From NCBI RefSeq assembly GCF_002000985.1, contig NZ_CP018822.1, positions 1,258,001 through 1,322,000 of the forward strand: a stretch of DNA of 64,000 nucleotides, read 5' to 3'. The position numbers were made by a program, and so were the translations under genes. Shown piece after piece: positions 27,008 to 35,031 of the stretch. Within the stretch, counting starts at the first letter, position 1, and each line of letters starts with the position of its first letter. The notes below the pieces were generated by a model, which saw nothing but the letters and a program-made list of their open reading frames with translations, was not told the DNA's origin and did no database searches. The stretch comes from Streptococcus gallolyticus subsp. gallolyticus DSM 16831. GTDB taxonomy: Bacteria > Bacillota > Bacilli > Lactobacillales > Streptococcaceae.

Positions 27008-28288
27008 TTAGATTGTTTCCAATGCTAAACGTAAGTCTTCAATCAAATCGTCAGCATTTTCAAGTCCGACAGAAATACGGATTTGGTTGCGTGTGACACC
27101 GCAAGCTAACAAATCTTCTTCAGACAATTGTTGGTGTGTTGTTGTCGCTGGGTGGACAACAAGAGATTTTGCATCTGCTACATTGGCTAAATCAGAGAAA
27201 ATTTCCAAATGATCAATAACTTGGCGTGCTTCGTCTTGACCACCTTTTACGTGGAAAGTGAAAATTGAGCCTGCTCCTTTTGGCAGATATTTTTGTGCCA
27301 ACTCATAATACGGACTTGATGGCAAACTTGGATAATTCACTTTTTCAACTTTTGGATGATTTTCTAGGAAATCAACAATTTTCTTCGTATTTTCAACGTG
27401 GCGTTCGATGCGCAATGACAACGTTTCAAGTCCTTGTAAGAGCAAGAAAGCATTGAATGGAGATAGAGCTGCACCAGTATCACGTAAAATTTGCACACGT
27501 AATGCTGTAATGAAAGCTGCCGCACCGATGTCACGTGTGTAGCTGATATTGTGATAAGAAGGGTCCTCATCTACAAATTGAGGGAATTTTCCTGAAGCTT
27601 CCCAGTCAAATTTACCAGAGTCAACAATAACACCAGCAATGGTTGTCCCATGTCCACCGATAAATTTAGTTGCCGAATGAACTGAAATATCTACCCCATG
27701 TGAAAAGACATTAATAAGATATGGAGTGCCAAAAGTATTATCCGCCACAAGAGGAATCTTATGTGCATGGGCAATATCTGCCACTTTTTCAATATCTGGG
27801 ATATTAATCAAAGGATTACCAAGTGTTTCGATAAAGACCAATTTTGTATTATCTTGAATAGCTGCTTCAACTTCTTCCAAATTATCAACATCAACAAACG
27901 TTGTTGTGATACCATAACGTGGCAATGTTTCTTTTAGAAGATTGAATGTTCCACCATAAAGCGTTGTTGCTGCAACGACATGGTCACCTGCATGTGCTAA
28001 ACCAAGGACAGTATAAGTGATTGCTGCCATACCAGATGCAGTCGCAAGAGCGCCAACCCCACCTTCCAAAGCTGCAAGACGGTCTTCAAAAACAGCCACA
28101 GTTGGATTTCCAATACGTGAATAAATATTCCCTGTTTTTTTCAAGCCAAATAAATCTTCAGCTTCTTGAGCATCTTCAAAAACATAAGATGTTGTTTGAT
28201 AAATCGGAACGGCACGTGATTTCGTTGTTGGGTCAACAGTTTGACCAGCGTGTAATTGTAACGTTTCAAAATTGTATTTTCGTGTCAT
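27008..28288 (-). CDS. metY: O-acetylhomoserine aminocarboxypropyltransferase
   Basis: 426 aa from the ATG at 28288 (GGAG 6 nt upstream). PLP enzyme that makes homocysteine (or methionine) from O-acetylhomoserine and sulfide. Family features: N-terminal FETLQLHAGQTVDPTTKSRAVPIYQTTSY, the PLP-lysine motif SVHSATKFIGGHGTT near 205-218, and the C-terminal IRISVGLENADDLIEDL. The length of about 426 residues fits MetY rather than the shorter cystathionine synthases. Upstream lies a candidate operator. Confidence 0.92.
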   Translation of the reverse strand: MTRKYNFETLQLHAGQTVDPTTKSRAVPIYQTTSYVFEDAQEAEDLFGLKKTGNIYSRIGNPTVAVFEDRLAALEGGVGALATASGMAAITYTVLGLAHAGDHVVAATTLYGGTFNLLKETLPRYGITTTFVDVDNLEEVEAAIQDNTKLVFIETLGNPLINIPDIEKVADIAHAHKIPLVADNTFGTPYLINVFSHGVDISVHSATKFIGGHGTTIAGVIVDSGKFDWEASGKFPQFVDEDPSYHNISYTRDIGAAAFITALRVQILRDTGAALSPFNAFLLLQGLETLSLRIERHVENTKKIVDFLENHPKVEKVNYPSLPSSPYYELAQKYLPKGAGSIFTFHVKGGQDEARQVIDHLEIFSDLANVADAKSLVVHPATTTHQQLSEEDLLACGVTRNQIRISVGLENADDLIEDLRLALETI

Positions 28289-28312
28289 AGGCAACTCCAA
28301 TCTAAACTTTTT

Positions 28313-28330
28313 AAAATGTACATACATTTT
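28313..28330. promoter_or_regulatory. Inverted repeat upstream of metY
   Basis: AAAATGTACATACATTTT has 8-bp arms separated by CA, 25 bp before the metY start. It is a candidate operator; no matching known regulator is recognised. Confidence 0.5.
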
Positions 28331-28363
28331 ACACTCTTTTATTAATCTTGACTAATATTTATT

Positions 28364-28404
28364 AAAAAAGACTAGATATAGTTTTAAACTATACCCCTCC
28401 TAGT
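28364..28404 (-). terminator. Terminator of the thiamine operon
   Basis: GACTAG/CTAGTC outer arms and an inner TATAGTTT/AAACTATA helix, with TTTTTT on the minus strand. It overlaps the thiE stop codon. Confidence 0.8.
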
Positions 28405-29032
28405 CAAAGAAACTGCTAAGTCTTTGAGTGTCAACTTCTACTTGTTTGGACTGTGCAATGGCAGATATAACCGCCACACCGTCTGCACCAGATTGTTTTA
28501 TGGCTGCCACATCTCCAAAAGTAATACCACCTATCGCCACGATTGGAATTTCTTTATCATAATCTCTAACGTCATTTAAACCTTTTAAGCCAATCACCTC
28601 ACCTGCATCATTTTTAGATGAGGTTGGAAAAATCGGTCCTACGCCAATATAATCAACTAATTCAACAGCCGAGCGTTGGTATTCTATGGTCGAGCCGACA
28701 GACAAGCCGATGATTTTATTTGGAAAAAGCTGGCGCGCTTTGGTAATTGGCAAATCATCTTGCCCTAAGTGAATGCCGTCCGCATCAAGTTCTAGCGCTA
28801 AATCCACATCATCATTGATAATCAAAGGTATCTGATATTTACGACAAAGTTCCTTAACTTTTCTAGCTAAGACCACTTTTTCGTCGCCTTTTAGAGCATT
28901 AGCACCTTTTTCACGAAATTGAAAACACGTCACCCCTGATTTAAAAGCAGCTTCCAAAATCTCTAAAAATTTTCCTTCAGGGCAATTTGCTGTGCCACAA
29001 ATAAAATAAACTTGTAAGATTTCTTTATCCAT
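28400..29032 (-). CDS. thiE: Thiamine phosphate synthase
   Basis: 210 aa from the ATG at 29032 (GAGG 6 nt upstream). TIM barrel that joins HMP-PP and thiazole phosphate to form TMP. Conserved blocks [36 protein letters not shown] and [28 protein letters not shown] are intact. Last gene of the thi operon; it overlaps thiM by 8 bp. Confidence 0.95.
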   Translation of the reverse strand: MDKEILQVYFICGTANCPEGKFLEILEAAFKSGVTCFQFREKGANALKGDEKVVLARKVKELCRKYQIPLIINDDVDLALELDADGIHLGQDDLPITKARQLFPNKIIGLSVGSTIEYQRSAVELVDYIGVGPIFPTSSKNDAGEVIGLKGLNDVRDYDKEIPIVAIGGITFGDVAAIKQSGADGVAVISAIAQSKQVEVDTQRLSSFFD

Positions 29033-29822
29033 GATAGACCTCAACTTTTTTCAATCGCTCTATGTCCGTGTTTGTCACCTGATGGAGAGCATCTAAAAAT
29101 GCAATTTGGAAACTTCCTGGCAACGGTTCGCTAAGCTTCTTCTCTGCCAATTCACCTGCGATATTATAAGCTGATAATGCTTCTTCCAAACAAGCTAATA
29201 AATCCTTTTCTTTAGCCAGCCCGATAAATGCCGCTAACACTGCACCTAAAAGACAACCTGTTCCAGTCACTAATGGCATAAGTGAACTACCATTGTGTAA
29301 TAATAAAACTTTCTCATTAACAGCAATGGCGTCCGTTTCTCCAGTAATAACGATAGGGAGTTGCAAAATCTGATTGGCTCGCAAAGCAAGTTTTCCAACG
29401 TCATCAACTTGTGCAGAATCAACCCCCTTACTAGCCACTCTTTCACCAATTAGCGCAGCAATTTCTCCAGCATTTCCTCGCAAAAGCGAAATTCGGTGGT
29501 GTTCAATCAAGTCAAGTGCTACTTGTTGACGAAATTTACCCGCGCCAGCAGCCACAGGGTCTAAAACCGTGGGAATATCATATTTTTCTGCAATATCCAA
29601 GGCATCCTTGTACAATTGCCAGCTTCTGTCATTAAGCGTGCCGATATTAACCAACAGACCGTTAGCCTGCGGCAAAAAATCTTCCAAATCTGCCTGATAC
29701 TCACTCATGGCAGGGGAAGCACCTAACGATAACAGACCATTAGCCGTGAAATTTTTGACGACTTGATTGGTTAAACAGATTGTCAAAGGGTGGTTTTGTC
29801 TCAAATCATCTAAATAAGTCAT
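29025..29822 (-). CDS. thiM: Hydroxyethylthiazole kinase
   Basis: 265 aa. Phosphorylates the thiazole moiety for salvage. Visible motifs include [39 protein letters not shown] and the catalytic [11 protein letters not shown]. The start codon directly follows the thiD stop (TAGATG), with AAAGGAG inside the end of thiD. Confidence 0.95.
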   Translation of the reverse strand: MTYLDDLRQNHPLTICLTNQVVKNFTANGLLSLGASPAMSEYQADLEDFLPQANGLLVNIGTLNDRSWQLYKDALDIAEKYDIPTVLDPVAAGAGKFRQQVALDLIEHHRISLLRGNAGEIAALIGERVASKGVDSAQVDDVGKLALRANQILQLPIVITGETDAIAVNEKVLLLHNGSSLMPLVTGTGCLLGAVLAAFIGLAKEKDLLACLEEALSAYNIAGELAEKKLSEPLPGSFQIAFLDALHQVTNTDIERLKKVEVYHG

Positions 29823-30620
29823 CTAATCTCCTTTGTAGCTCACATGATTAACTGGTCCGTTGCCGTGTCCCAATTCTGGCGCCGTCTTTATAGCTTCTGT
29901 AATGAAATGTTTGGCAGTTGCCACAGCTTTTTCTACTGACTGTCCTTTAGCTAACTCAGCAGTAATGACCGCAGCATAGGTACAACCCGTTCCATGTGTG
30001 TGTTTGGTAGGGATACGTTCAGATGAAAATGTCACGACTTGACCATTTTCTAGGAAAAGAAAGTCTTTGGCTTCATTTTCTAAATGACCACCCTTGATAA
30101 CGACGTTTTTCACGCCATAGTCAGCTTGAATAGCTTTTCCTGCTTGTAAGATCGCTGCTTCATCTTTTAATTCTTGTCCGTAAAGCACCTCTGCTTCTGG
30201 TAGATTGGGCGTGATAATGGTTGCAAGCGGCAGCAATTTTTCTTTGAGCGCCTGCACAGCTTCTAAACTAATCAGACGGTCACCACTCGTCGCCACCATA
30301 ACGGGGTCTAAAACGTAAGGACAATCAATAGTATTCAAATACTGACTGACACGTTCAATGTTTTCAACTTCGGCTAACATACCTGTTTTAATAGCATGTG
30401 GAGGAATATCGGAAAACACACTTTTTAGCTGAGCATCAAGTATCGACTGGTCAAGGTTACAAATGGCTTGCACACCTTGGGTATTTTGTGCCACAACGCT
30501 GGTAACAACAGCCATACCATAGACCCCACGCGCTTGAAAGCTTTTCAAATCTGCCATAATTCCTGCACCACCACTAGGGTCAGTTCCTGCAATCGTTAAC
30601 GCTACTTGTAATTTAGACAT
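29823..30620 (-). CDS. thiD: Hydroxymethylpyrimidine/phosphomethylpyrimidine kinase
   Basis: 265 aa ribokinase-fold enzyme making HMP-PP. TIAGTDPSGGAGIMADLKSF at the N-terminus and the anion-hole motif HTHGTGCTYAA near 210-220 are intact. GGAGG precedes the ATG. It overlaps tenA by 8 bp. With thiM and thiE it forms a complete salvage route from HMP and thiazole to TMP. Confidence 0.95.
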   Translation of the reverse strand: MSKLQVALTIAGTDPSGGAGIMADLKSFQARGVYGMAVVTSVVAQNTQGVQAICNLDQSILDAQLKSVFSDIPPHAIKTGMLAEVENIERVSQYLNTIDCPYVLDPVMVATSGDRLISLEAVQALKEKLLPLATIITPNLPEAEVLYGQELKDEAAILQAGKAIQADYGVKNVVIKGGHLENEAKDFLFLENGQVVTFSSERIPTKHTHGTGCTYAAVITAELAKGQSVEKAVATAKHFITEAIKTAPELGHGNGPVNHVSYKGD

Positions 30621-31299
30621 TTCTTACCTCCTCTGGCCATTCTTCCTGCTCAACTGCCATTTGAAAGAATTGACGTTCATGCTGACAACTTTCCAAAAAC
30701 ACACGAATCACTTCTTTTTGTTCATCTGCGGACAAGCGTTCACTGTATTTCGCTACTAAATCAAAATAAACCGTCAAACAAGCGTCTGCCACACCCTCTT
30801 GACCATAAAAATCAAGCCAATTTTTAAACGGATTATCATCAGAAATCTTGCCACTTGCTAGCACTCGTTTGGCAACCTGCTGATAAATCCATGGGCAAGG
30901 CAGCATGGCAGCCAAAATATAGACAAGATTATCACGATTTAGCTGATAATACATGTGTTTGATATAATGGTCAGCACTAGGATACCAAGCTCTATCGGCA
31001 ATTATTTCCTCATAATCTTGCCCCACTACTTGAGCCAAAAAGTGATGTGCTCCCACCTCATGTTTAAAAATAAAATCAATTTGCCCTAAGAAAAATTCTT
31101 TACTAGCTTTATCTGGAACTTTTGCAAAAAGTTGCGCATAGATATCAGCAAATTTATCCAAATACACAGAATCAGCTTTCAGATAATGACAAATTGCCTC
31201 AGCTGGTAGTTTTTCCGTAATCATGCCCTGAATAAAGTCATCCTCTACAATTTTCTCAATAAAAATCTCACTACGTTTTTTTAATTCATTTACAATCAT
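30613..31299 (-). CDS. tenA: Aminopyrimidine aminohydrolase / thiaminase II
   Basis: 228 aa all-helical TenA-family protein that recovers HMP from degraded thiamine. A family-type stretch FKHEVGAHHFLAQVVGQ is present, as is the C-terminal CQHERQFFQMA. It overlaps the HAD gene by 14 bp and thiD by 8 bp, within the TPP-controlled operon. Confidence 0.9.
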   Translation of the reverse strand: MIVNELKKRSEIFIEKIVEDDFIQGMITEKLPAEAICHYLKADSVYLDKFADIYAQLFAKVPDKASKEFFLGQIDFIFKHEVGAHHFLAQVVGQDYEEIIADRAWYPSADHYIKHMYYQLNRDNLVYILAAMLPCPWIYQQVAKRVLASGKISDDNPFKNWLDFYGQEGVADACLTVYFDLVAKYSERLSADEQKEVIRVFLESCQHERQFFQMAVEQEEWPEEVRNV

Positions 31300-31939
31300 T
31301 GTTCATTTCCTTTACTATTTTTGTCAATTCATCTAGTGAATCAATCGTTACAAATGTGTCATTTTGACCAGCTTGCGGGTTATCAGAATTTGCTAAATAA
31401 ATCCCTGTCACACCAAGTTTTCTAGCTTCTTTGAGATTTGCAAGACTATCCTCAACATAAATAATCTGATTAGCATTCAGGCGCTCTTGTTCGAGAATTT
31501 CCTGAAAAAATGCCTGCTCTTTATCAGCATATCCCATACTTAAACACGAATATAAGGTCGTAAAATACGGCAACAACTGCTGTGATTTCAAGCCAATTTC
31601 AGCCAAATCATAATAATTAGAAGTCACTGCATAAAGCTTGCAACCACGCCTAACCAAAGCTGCTAAAACGCACTTCGCATTTTCCATAATATCGACCGTT
31701 TCGTATAATTGAAGCAAAATCGCTTTTAAAATTTCTGGTTGATAAGCTTGCCCTTGCTTGCCAAAAAGTTCTCTCAAATAATGTTCTGCCTCTAGCATAT
31801 TTAATTGCCACAACTTCTGCTTCATTTCTGTGGTATAAGTCAAATTCACCGTACTCAAAAAGTCCTCAACAGCCTTATCCCACAATCCATAGGAATCAAA
31901 AATCACTCCATCAAGGTCAAAAAAGATTATCGTTTTCAT
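31286..31939 (-). CDS. HAD family hydrolase in the thiamine operon
   Basis: 217 aa. HAD motif I FFDLDGVIFDS at 6-16, motif II TSN near 105 and a C-terminal YVEDSLANLKEARKLG with metal-binding aspartate. This is the phosphoglycolate phosphatase-like subfamily with a helical cap. Its place inside the thi operon suggests a phosphatase acting on TMP or HMP-P. That would be useful in bacteria that pyrophosphorylate free thiamine rather than TMP. This role is inferred. Confidence 0.85.
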   Translation of the reverse strand: MKTIIFFDLDGVIFDSYGLWDKAVEDFLSTVNLTYTTEMKQKLWQLNMLEAEHYLRELFGKQGQAYQPEILKAILLQLYETVDIMENAKCVLAALVRRGCKLYAVTSNYYDLAEIGLKSQQLLPYFTTLYSCLSMGYADKEQAFFQEILEQERLNANQIIYVEDSLANLKEARKLGVTGIYLANSDNPQAGQNDTFVTIDSLDELTKIVKEMNNDCK

Positions 31940-31942
31940 TAT

Positions 31943-32659
31943 TTATTTTTCAGCGACAAGCGCCACATAACCACCCTTGTCGTACCCTTCAATTGGTTCT
32001 TCCACAAAATCATTTGTGTAAATCGGCTGCGCTGTCAATGTTTGGAAATAACGGATATTTGTCATTCCTAGCTCCTCACGCAAGATATTTTCTTTCTCAA
32101 GTGGTGAATGGAAAATGGCAGAGCTGACAAGTTCGATTGGATAAGGGAAAGTTGGTGCGATTTGTTCAAATAATTCTTTCTCATATGACCCAACATGCGC
32201 CGCAAATTTGTACAAAATGCCATACGCACTTTCAACAGGAACATCAAGTAAAATCAAATGCCCACCTTTTTTCAAAGCACGGTGACAATTCTGATAAGCT
32301 GCTGACAAATTTTTGATATAACTTGAACAACCATTTAGATAAATCACATCATAGCTATTTTCCGCTAATTCGCTTGTCTCAGCATCACCGATAAAAACAG
32401 TCATTCCTCTTTTGCGGGCGATTTTTGCCATATCCGTTGACGGTTCAACACCATATTGGACATGAATGCCATATTCTCTTTTCAAGGCAGATTCAAAAAG
32501 CCCACTACCACAACCAATCGAAAGTATCGTTTTCTTTTCCAACGGTTCAAGCGTACGGTGCAATAACTTTAATTCACTGGCAAAAACATTTTCATTTTTC
32601 ATAAACCATTGGTCATATGCATTAGCATAACCATCAAACATCTTAGCTTTACTGGTCAT
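31943..32659 (-). CDS. Class I SAM-dependent methyltransferase in the thiamine operon
   Basis: 238 aa. Glycine-rich SAM motif ILSIGCGSGLF at about 45-55, then VEPSTDMAKIARKRGM, and DVIYLNGCSSYIKN as motif IV. Substrate unknown. It is linked to thiW by a one-base overlap and to the HAD gene by 3 bp, so it belongs to the thiamine transcript, where no methylation step is known to be needed. AGGAG precedes the ATG. Confidence 0.85.
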   Translation of the reverse strand: MTSKAKMFDGYANAYDQWFMKNENVFASELKLLHRTLEPLEKKTILSIGCGSGLFESALKREYGIHVQYGVEPSTDMAKIARKRGMTVFIGDAETSELAENSYDVIYLNGCSSYIKNLSAAYQNCHRALKKGGHLILLDVPVESAYGILYKFAAHVGSYEKELFEQIAPTFPYPIELVSSAIFHSPLEKENILREELGMTNIRYFQTLTAQPIYTNDFVEEPIEGYDKGGYVALVAEK

Positions 32660-33237
32660 TATTTTTCTCCTAATTTTTTACTTGGCTTTAAATATAAATT
32701 TTCTAAATTAACAAAATAAGCAGAGTATCTCAATCCATGAACGACAGTCAATCCAAGCGCACCACCGATAAGCGTGGCACAAATAAATCTTGGCATAAAA
32801 AGAAATAAAGATTGTGCTGCGGAAGCTTTTGCCAAGAGCTCATTATCACCATTAGCTGTCATTGTCCAATACCAGTTCATAACGGGTGCAGAGAGAATCG
32901 AGCCAATAATACCAGTGCCGAGAAACTCCCCCATCCACGACATGATTGGTCTCTTGGTTAAGCGGTAAAAATAAGCAGCTAAAACCGCCCCAGGAACCGC
33001 TCCTAAGATGGCTAACGGTGCCACACTTGCTACTCCTGCTTGTGTCAAAATACGAATCACCGCAACAATCAATGCCATAGTAGCTGCATACAACGGTGTC
33101 ATAAATGTTCCTGCAATGATATTGACGACGCTAGACATAAATGCCATTCCCTCAATCCGAAAAAGTGGTGTCAACAGGACATCTAAAGCAACCATAATGG
33201 CTAAAACCGTTAAACGATGAACATGATTAAATGTCAT
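32659..33237 (-). CDS. thiW: ECF transporter S component ThiW (thiazole precursor uptake)
   Basis: 192 aa with about six membrane helices. The N-terminal segment VHRLTVLAIMVALDVLLTPLFRIEGM and the central AVIRILTQAGVASVAPLAI fit the ThiW family, which brings in the thiazole moiety with a shared ECF module. First gene after the TPP riboswitch; GGAAG precedes the ATG. Confidence 0.88.
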   Translation of the reverse strand: MTFNHVHRLTVLAIMVALDVLLTPLFRIEGMAFMSSVVNIIAGTFMTPLYAATMALIVAVIRILTQAGVASVAPLAILGAVPGAVLAAYFYRLTKRPIMSWMGEFLGTGIIGSILSAPVMNWYWTMTANGDNELLAKASAAQSLFLFMPRFICATLIGGALGLTVVHGLRYSAYFVNLENLYLKPSKKLGEK

Positions 33238-33289
33238 TTGTCTTCCTTTCCTGACAAATAGGCAGCCAAAAACTCAGCCAAAACAAGCA

Positions 33290-33320
33290 TAAAAAAACAC
33301 CACTTGAAAACTTCAAATGG
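33290..33320 (-). terminator. Riboswitch-controlled terminator of the thi operon
   Basis: On the minus strand CCATTTGAA-GTT-TTCAAGTGG is followed by TGTTTTTTT, between the TPP aptamer and thiW. It fits the OFF-state terminator. Confidence 0.7.
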
Positions 33321-33355
33321 AGTCATTTTTATCTTGAAAAACTGCAGAATAATCC

Positions 33356-33377
33356 CTTTAGTATTGCAATACTAAAG
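33356..33377. promoter_or_regulatory. 22-bp palindrome inside the thi leader
   Basis: A perfect palindrome whose inner 20 bases are TTTAGTATTGCAATACTAAA. It lies between the TPP aptamer and the terminator and belongs to the recurring family. As RNA it would form its own hairpin. Confidence 0.55.
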
Positions 33378-33423
33378 TATTTTTTCTATCGATTTTTAGC
33401 ACAACAAAAAAACGTTGTTACTC

Positions 33424-33500
33424 ACACATTTCCCTTCGTCAGTTCTAACTGCATCAGGTTCAATGGGTATAATCTCAGCTTTTACGCACCCCAAATGTCT
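33424..33500 (-). promoter_or_regulatory. TPP riboswitch (THI element)
   Basis: Minus strand carries the conserved GGGGTGC, CTGAGA, ACCCATTGAACCTGAT and GACGAAGGGAA blocks in order. Binding of thiamine pyrophosphate should stop transcription ahead of thiW. A downstream terminator is present. Confidence 0.95.
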
Positions 33501-33519
33501 TTATTTAATTACAAAATTA

Positions 33520-33548
33520 ACTATAACACATTCACCTTGAAAGCGCAA
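33520..33548 (-). promoter_or_regulatory. Promoter of the thiamine operon
   Basis: Minus strand TTGCGC (33543-33548), 17-bp spacer, TATAGT (33520-33525), placing the start just upstream of the TPP aptamer. Confidence 0.55.
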
Positions 33549-33549
33549 T

Positions 33550-33564
33550 AATTTTCAGAAAATT
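33550..33564. promoter_or_regulatory. Consensus CodY box
   Basis: AATTTTCAGAAAATT matches the published CodY consensus AATTTTCWGAAAATT at all 15 positions. It abuts the -35 of the minus-strand thi promoter and lies 29 bp upstream of the plus-strand rgg promoter, so it could act on either. Confidence 0.75.
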
Positions 33565-33592
33565 TTAGATAAAGAAAAATCTGCCCAGCAAG

Positions 33593-33620
33593 TTGTCAAT
33601 TGATAAAAAAAGGGTATAAT
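33593..33620 (+). promoter_or_regulatory. Promoter of rgg
   Basis: TTGTCA (33593-33598), 16-bp spacer, TATAAT (33615-33620), about 34 bp before the ATG. Confidence 0.6.
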
Positions 33621-33653
33621 TTGTACAAAAGAACTTTTAAAATGGAGTAAAAT

Positions 33654-34517
33654 ATGAAATATTTAGGGCAGGCCTTCAAAGAATTAAGAGAAGCTAGACA
33701 TATCTCACTAGCTAAAGCCTCTGGTGGGCAATTCTCTCCTTCAATGCTCTCAAAATTTGAAAGCGGAAAGAATGACCTTTCTGCTCAAAAATTATTTATA
33801 GCACTTGAAAATACTCACATTGAAATCAATGAATTTCTTTATCTGACTAGAGGATTTTTAAAAAGCGACTTGGTAGAATTACAAGAGAAAATCTATGCTT
33901 GTGAGGAAAAATTTGATAGTGCTGGTTTACAAAAATTGTATGAAAGTGAACTTAAAAAACAGCAAGATGAAGAGACAGGAATGATATATGCGCTAATTGT
34001 TAAAGCACATTTGAAAGCCTTTGATGAGACTGTTGAACTAACAGCGAAAGAGGAAACTTTTCTTTATAATTACCTTTTTGATACTGAAATTTGGGGCAAT
34101 TATGAGCTGACATTACTTTCTATTTGCTCTACCTTATTAACTCCTGATTTGTTTACCATGTACGCTAGAGAATGTCTCCGAAAGACTGATTTTTTAGGAG
34201 AAATCAAAGAAAATCGAAAAATCATTCATAACATGTTGCTCAATGGGTTTCTGCTATGTATTGATGAAAATGATTTTATCAATGCTAATTACTTCGACAA
34301 ACAAATTCAAAAGCATTTTTACCAAGAAAGCGAAGCTTATTATCGTATTGTTTATCTATGGGCAAAGGGGTTATTTAGCTACAAACAAGGGCAGCAGCAA
34401 GCTGGTAAGAAGCAAATGGAAGAGGCTATCCACGTCTTACGGATTTTAGAATGTCATTCAGCTGCTGACTATTACACTTCTGGCATGCAAGACGCCATTA
34501 AAGGCAATGACGATTAG
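33654..34517 (+). CDS. Rgg/GadR/MutR family transcriptional regulator
   Basis: 287 aa. XRE-type helix-turn-helix at about 5-60 (LREARHISLAKASGGQFSPSMLSKFESGKNDLS), then the helical Rgg C-terminal repeat domain of about 220 residues that usually binds a short peptide. No long SHP-type peptide gene is evident nearby. Identical palindromes lie just after the gene and upstream of the MFS transporter, which is probably its target. Confidence 0.9.
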   Translation: MKYLGQAFKELREARHISLAKASGGQFSPSMLSKFESGKNDLSAQKLFIALENTHIEINEFLYLTRGFLKSDLVELQEKIYACEEKFDSAGLQKLYESELKKQQDEETGMIYALIVKAHLKAFDETVELTAKEETFLYNYLFDTEIWGNYELTLLSICSTLLTPDLFTMYARECLRKTDFLGEIKENRKIIHNMLLNGFLLCIDENDFINANYFDKQIQKHFYQESEAYYRIVYLWAKGLFSYKQGQQQAGKKQMEEAIHVLRILECHSAADYYTSGMQDAIKGNDD

Positions 34518-34525
34518 GTATATTT

Positions 34526-34541
34526 TTTGAATATATTCAAA
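34526..34541. promoter_or_regulatory. Palindrome copy 1, after rgg
   Basis: TTTGAATATATTCAAA, a perfect 16-bp palindrome 9 bp past the rgg stop codon. Its 14-bp core recurs at 34954-34967. Confidence 0.55.
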
Positions 34542-34613
34542 GTGCTTATTTTGAGAAAAATTTTATTTTCATGCTCAACGTTCACAAATAGAGATTTGAT
34601 TCATTTATAAGTA

Positions 34614-34892
34614 CAAAAAAACAGTCCACTGGACTTAATTCGCTTTCCCATTTTCGGGCTCGTGAAAAAACAGTCCACTGGACTTAACTCGCTTTCTCAT
34701 TTTCGGGCTCGTGAAAAAACAGTCCACTGGACTTAACTCGCTTTCTCATTTTCGGGCTCGTGAAAAAACAATCCACTGGACTTAACTCGCTTTCCCATTT
34801 TCGGGCTCGTGAAAAAACAGTCCACTGGACTTAACTCGCTTTCTCATTTTCGGGCTCGTGAAAAAACAGTCCACTGGACTGTTTTTTTTATA
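34614..34892 (+). repeat. 49-bp tandem array, six cores, ending in a terminator
   Basis: Cores (CAGTCCACTGGACT or a one-base variant) start at 34622, 34671, 34720, 34769, 34818 and 34867, exactly 49 bp apart. Units differ at only a few bases (CTTTCTC or CTTTCCC; one CAATCC). The last core continues into GTTTTTTTT, making a working terminator. The others have the hairpin without a T tract. The uniform unit rules out spacers, so it is not CRISPR. Confidence 0.9.
34867..34889 (+). terminator. Terminator closing the 49-bp array
   Basis: CAGTCCA/TGGACTG with flanking A and T runs, giving a strong hairpin with an eight-T tail. It probably ends the rgg transcript. Confidence 0.7.
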
Positions 34893-34953
34893 TTTGTCTA
34901 GCTGTTAATGGTTAAATTTAAGAACTATTCATCTTTACCATAATCAGAGCTGT

Positions 34954-35002
34954 TTGAATATATTCAACATTTTGTTTCCTTAAAAGATAATCATATTATA
35001 AT
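34954..35002 (+). promoter_or_regulatory. Candidate Rgg operator and promoter of the MFS gene
   Basis: TTGAATATATTCAA (34954-34967) precedes a possible -35 (TTGTTT, 34972) and TATAAT (34997-35002). An activator bound just upstream of the -35 is the usual Rgg layout. Confidence 0.5.
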
Positions 35003-35031
35003 GTTTCAAAATCAATTAAGGAGACAAAATC

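Noticed and set aside
34614..34892. CRISPR-like regular spacing
   Set aside because: The whole 49-bp unit is conserved, so there are no variable spacers, and no cas genes are near. It is a tandem repeat.
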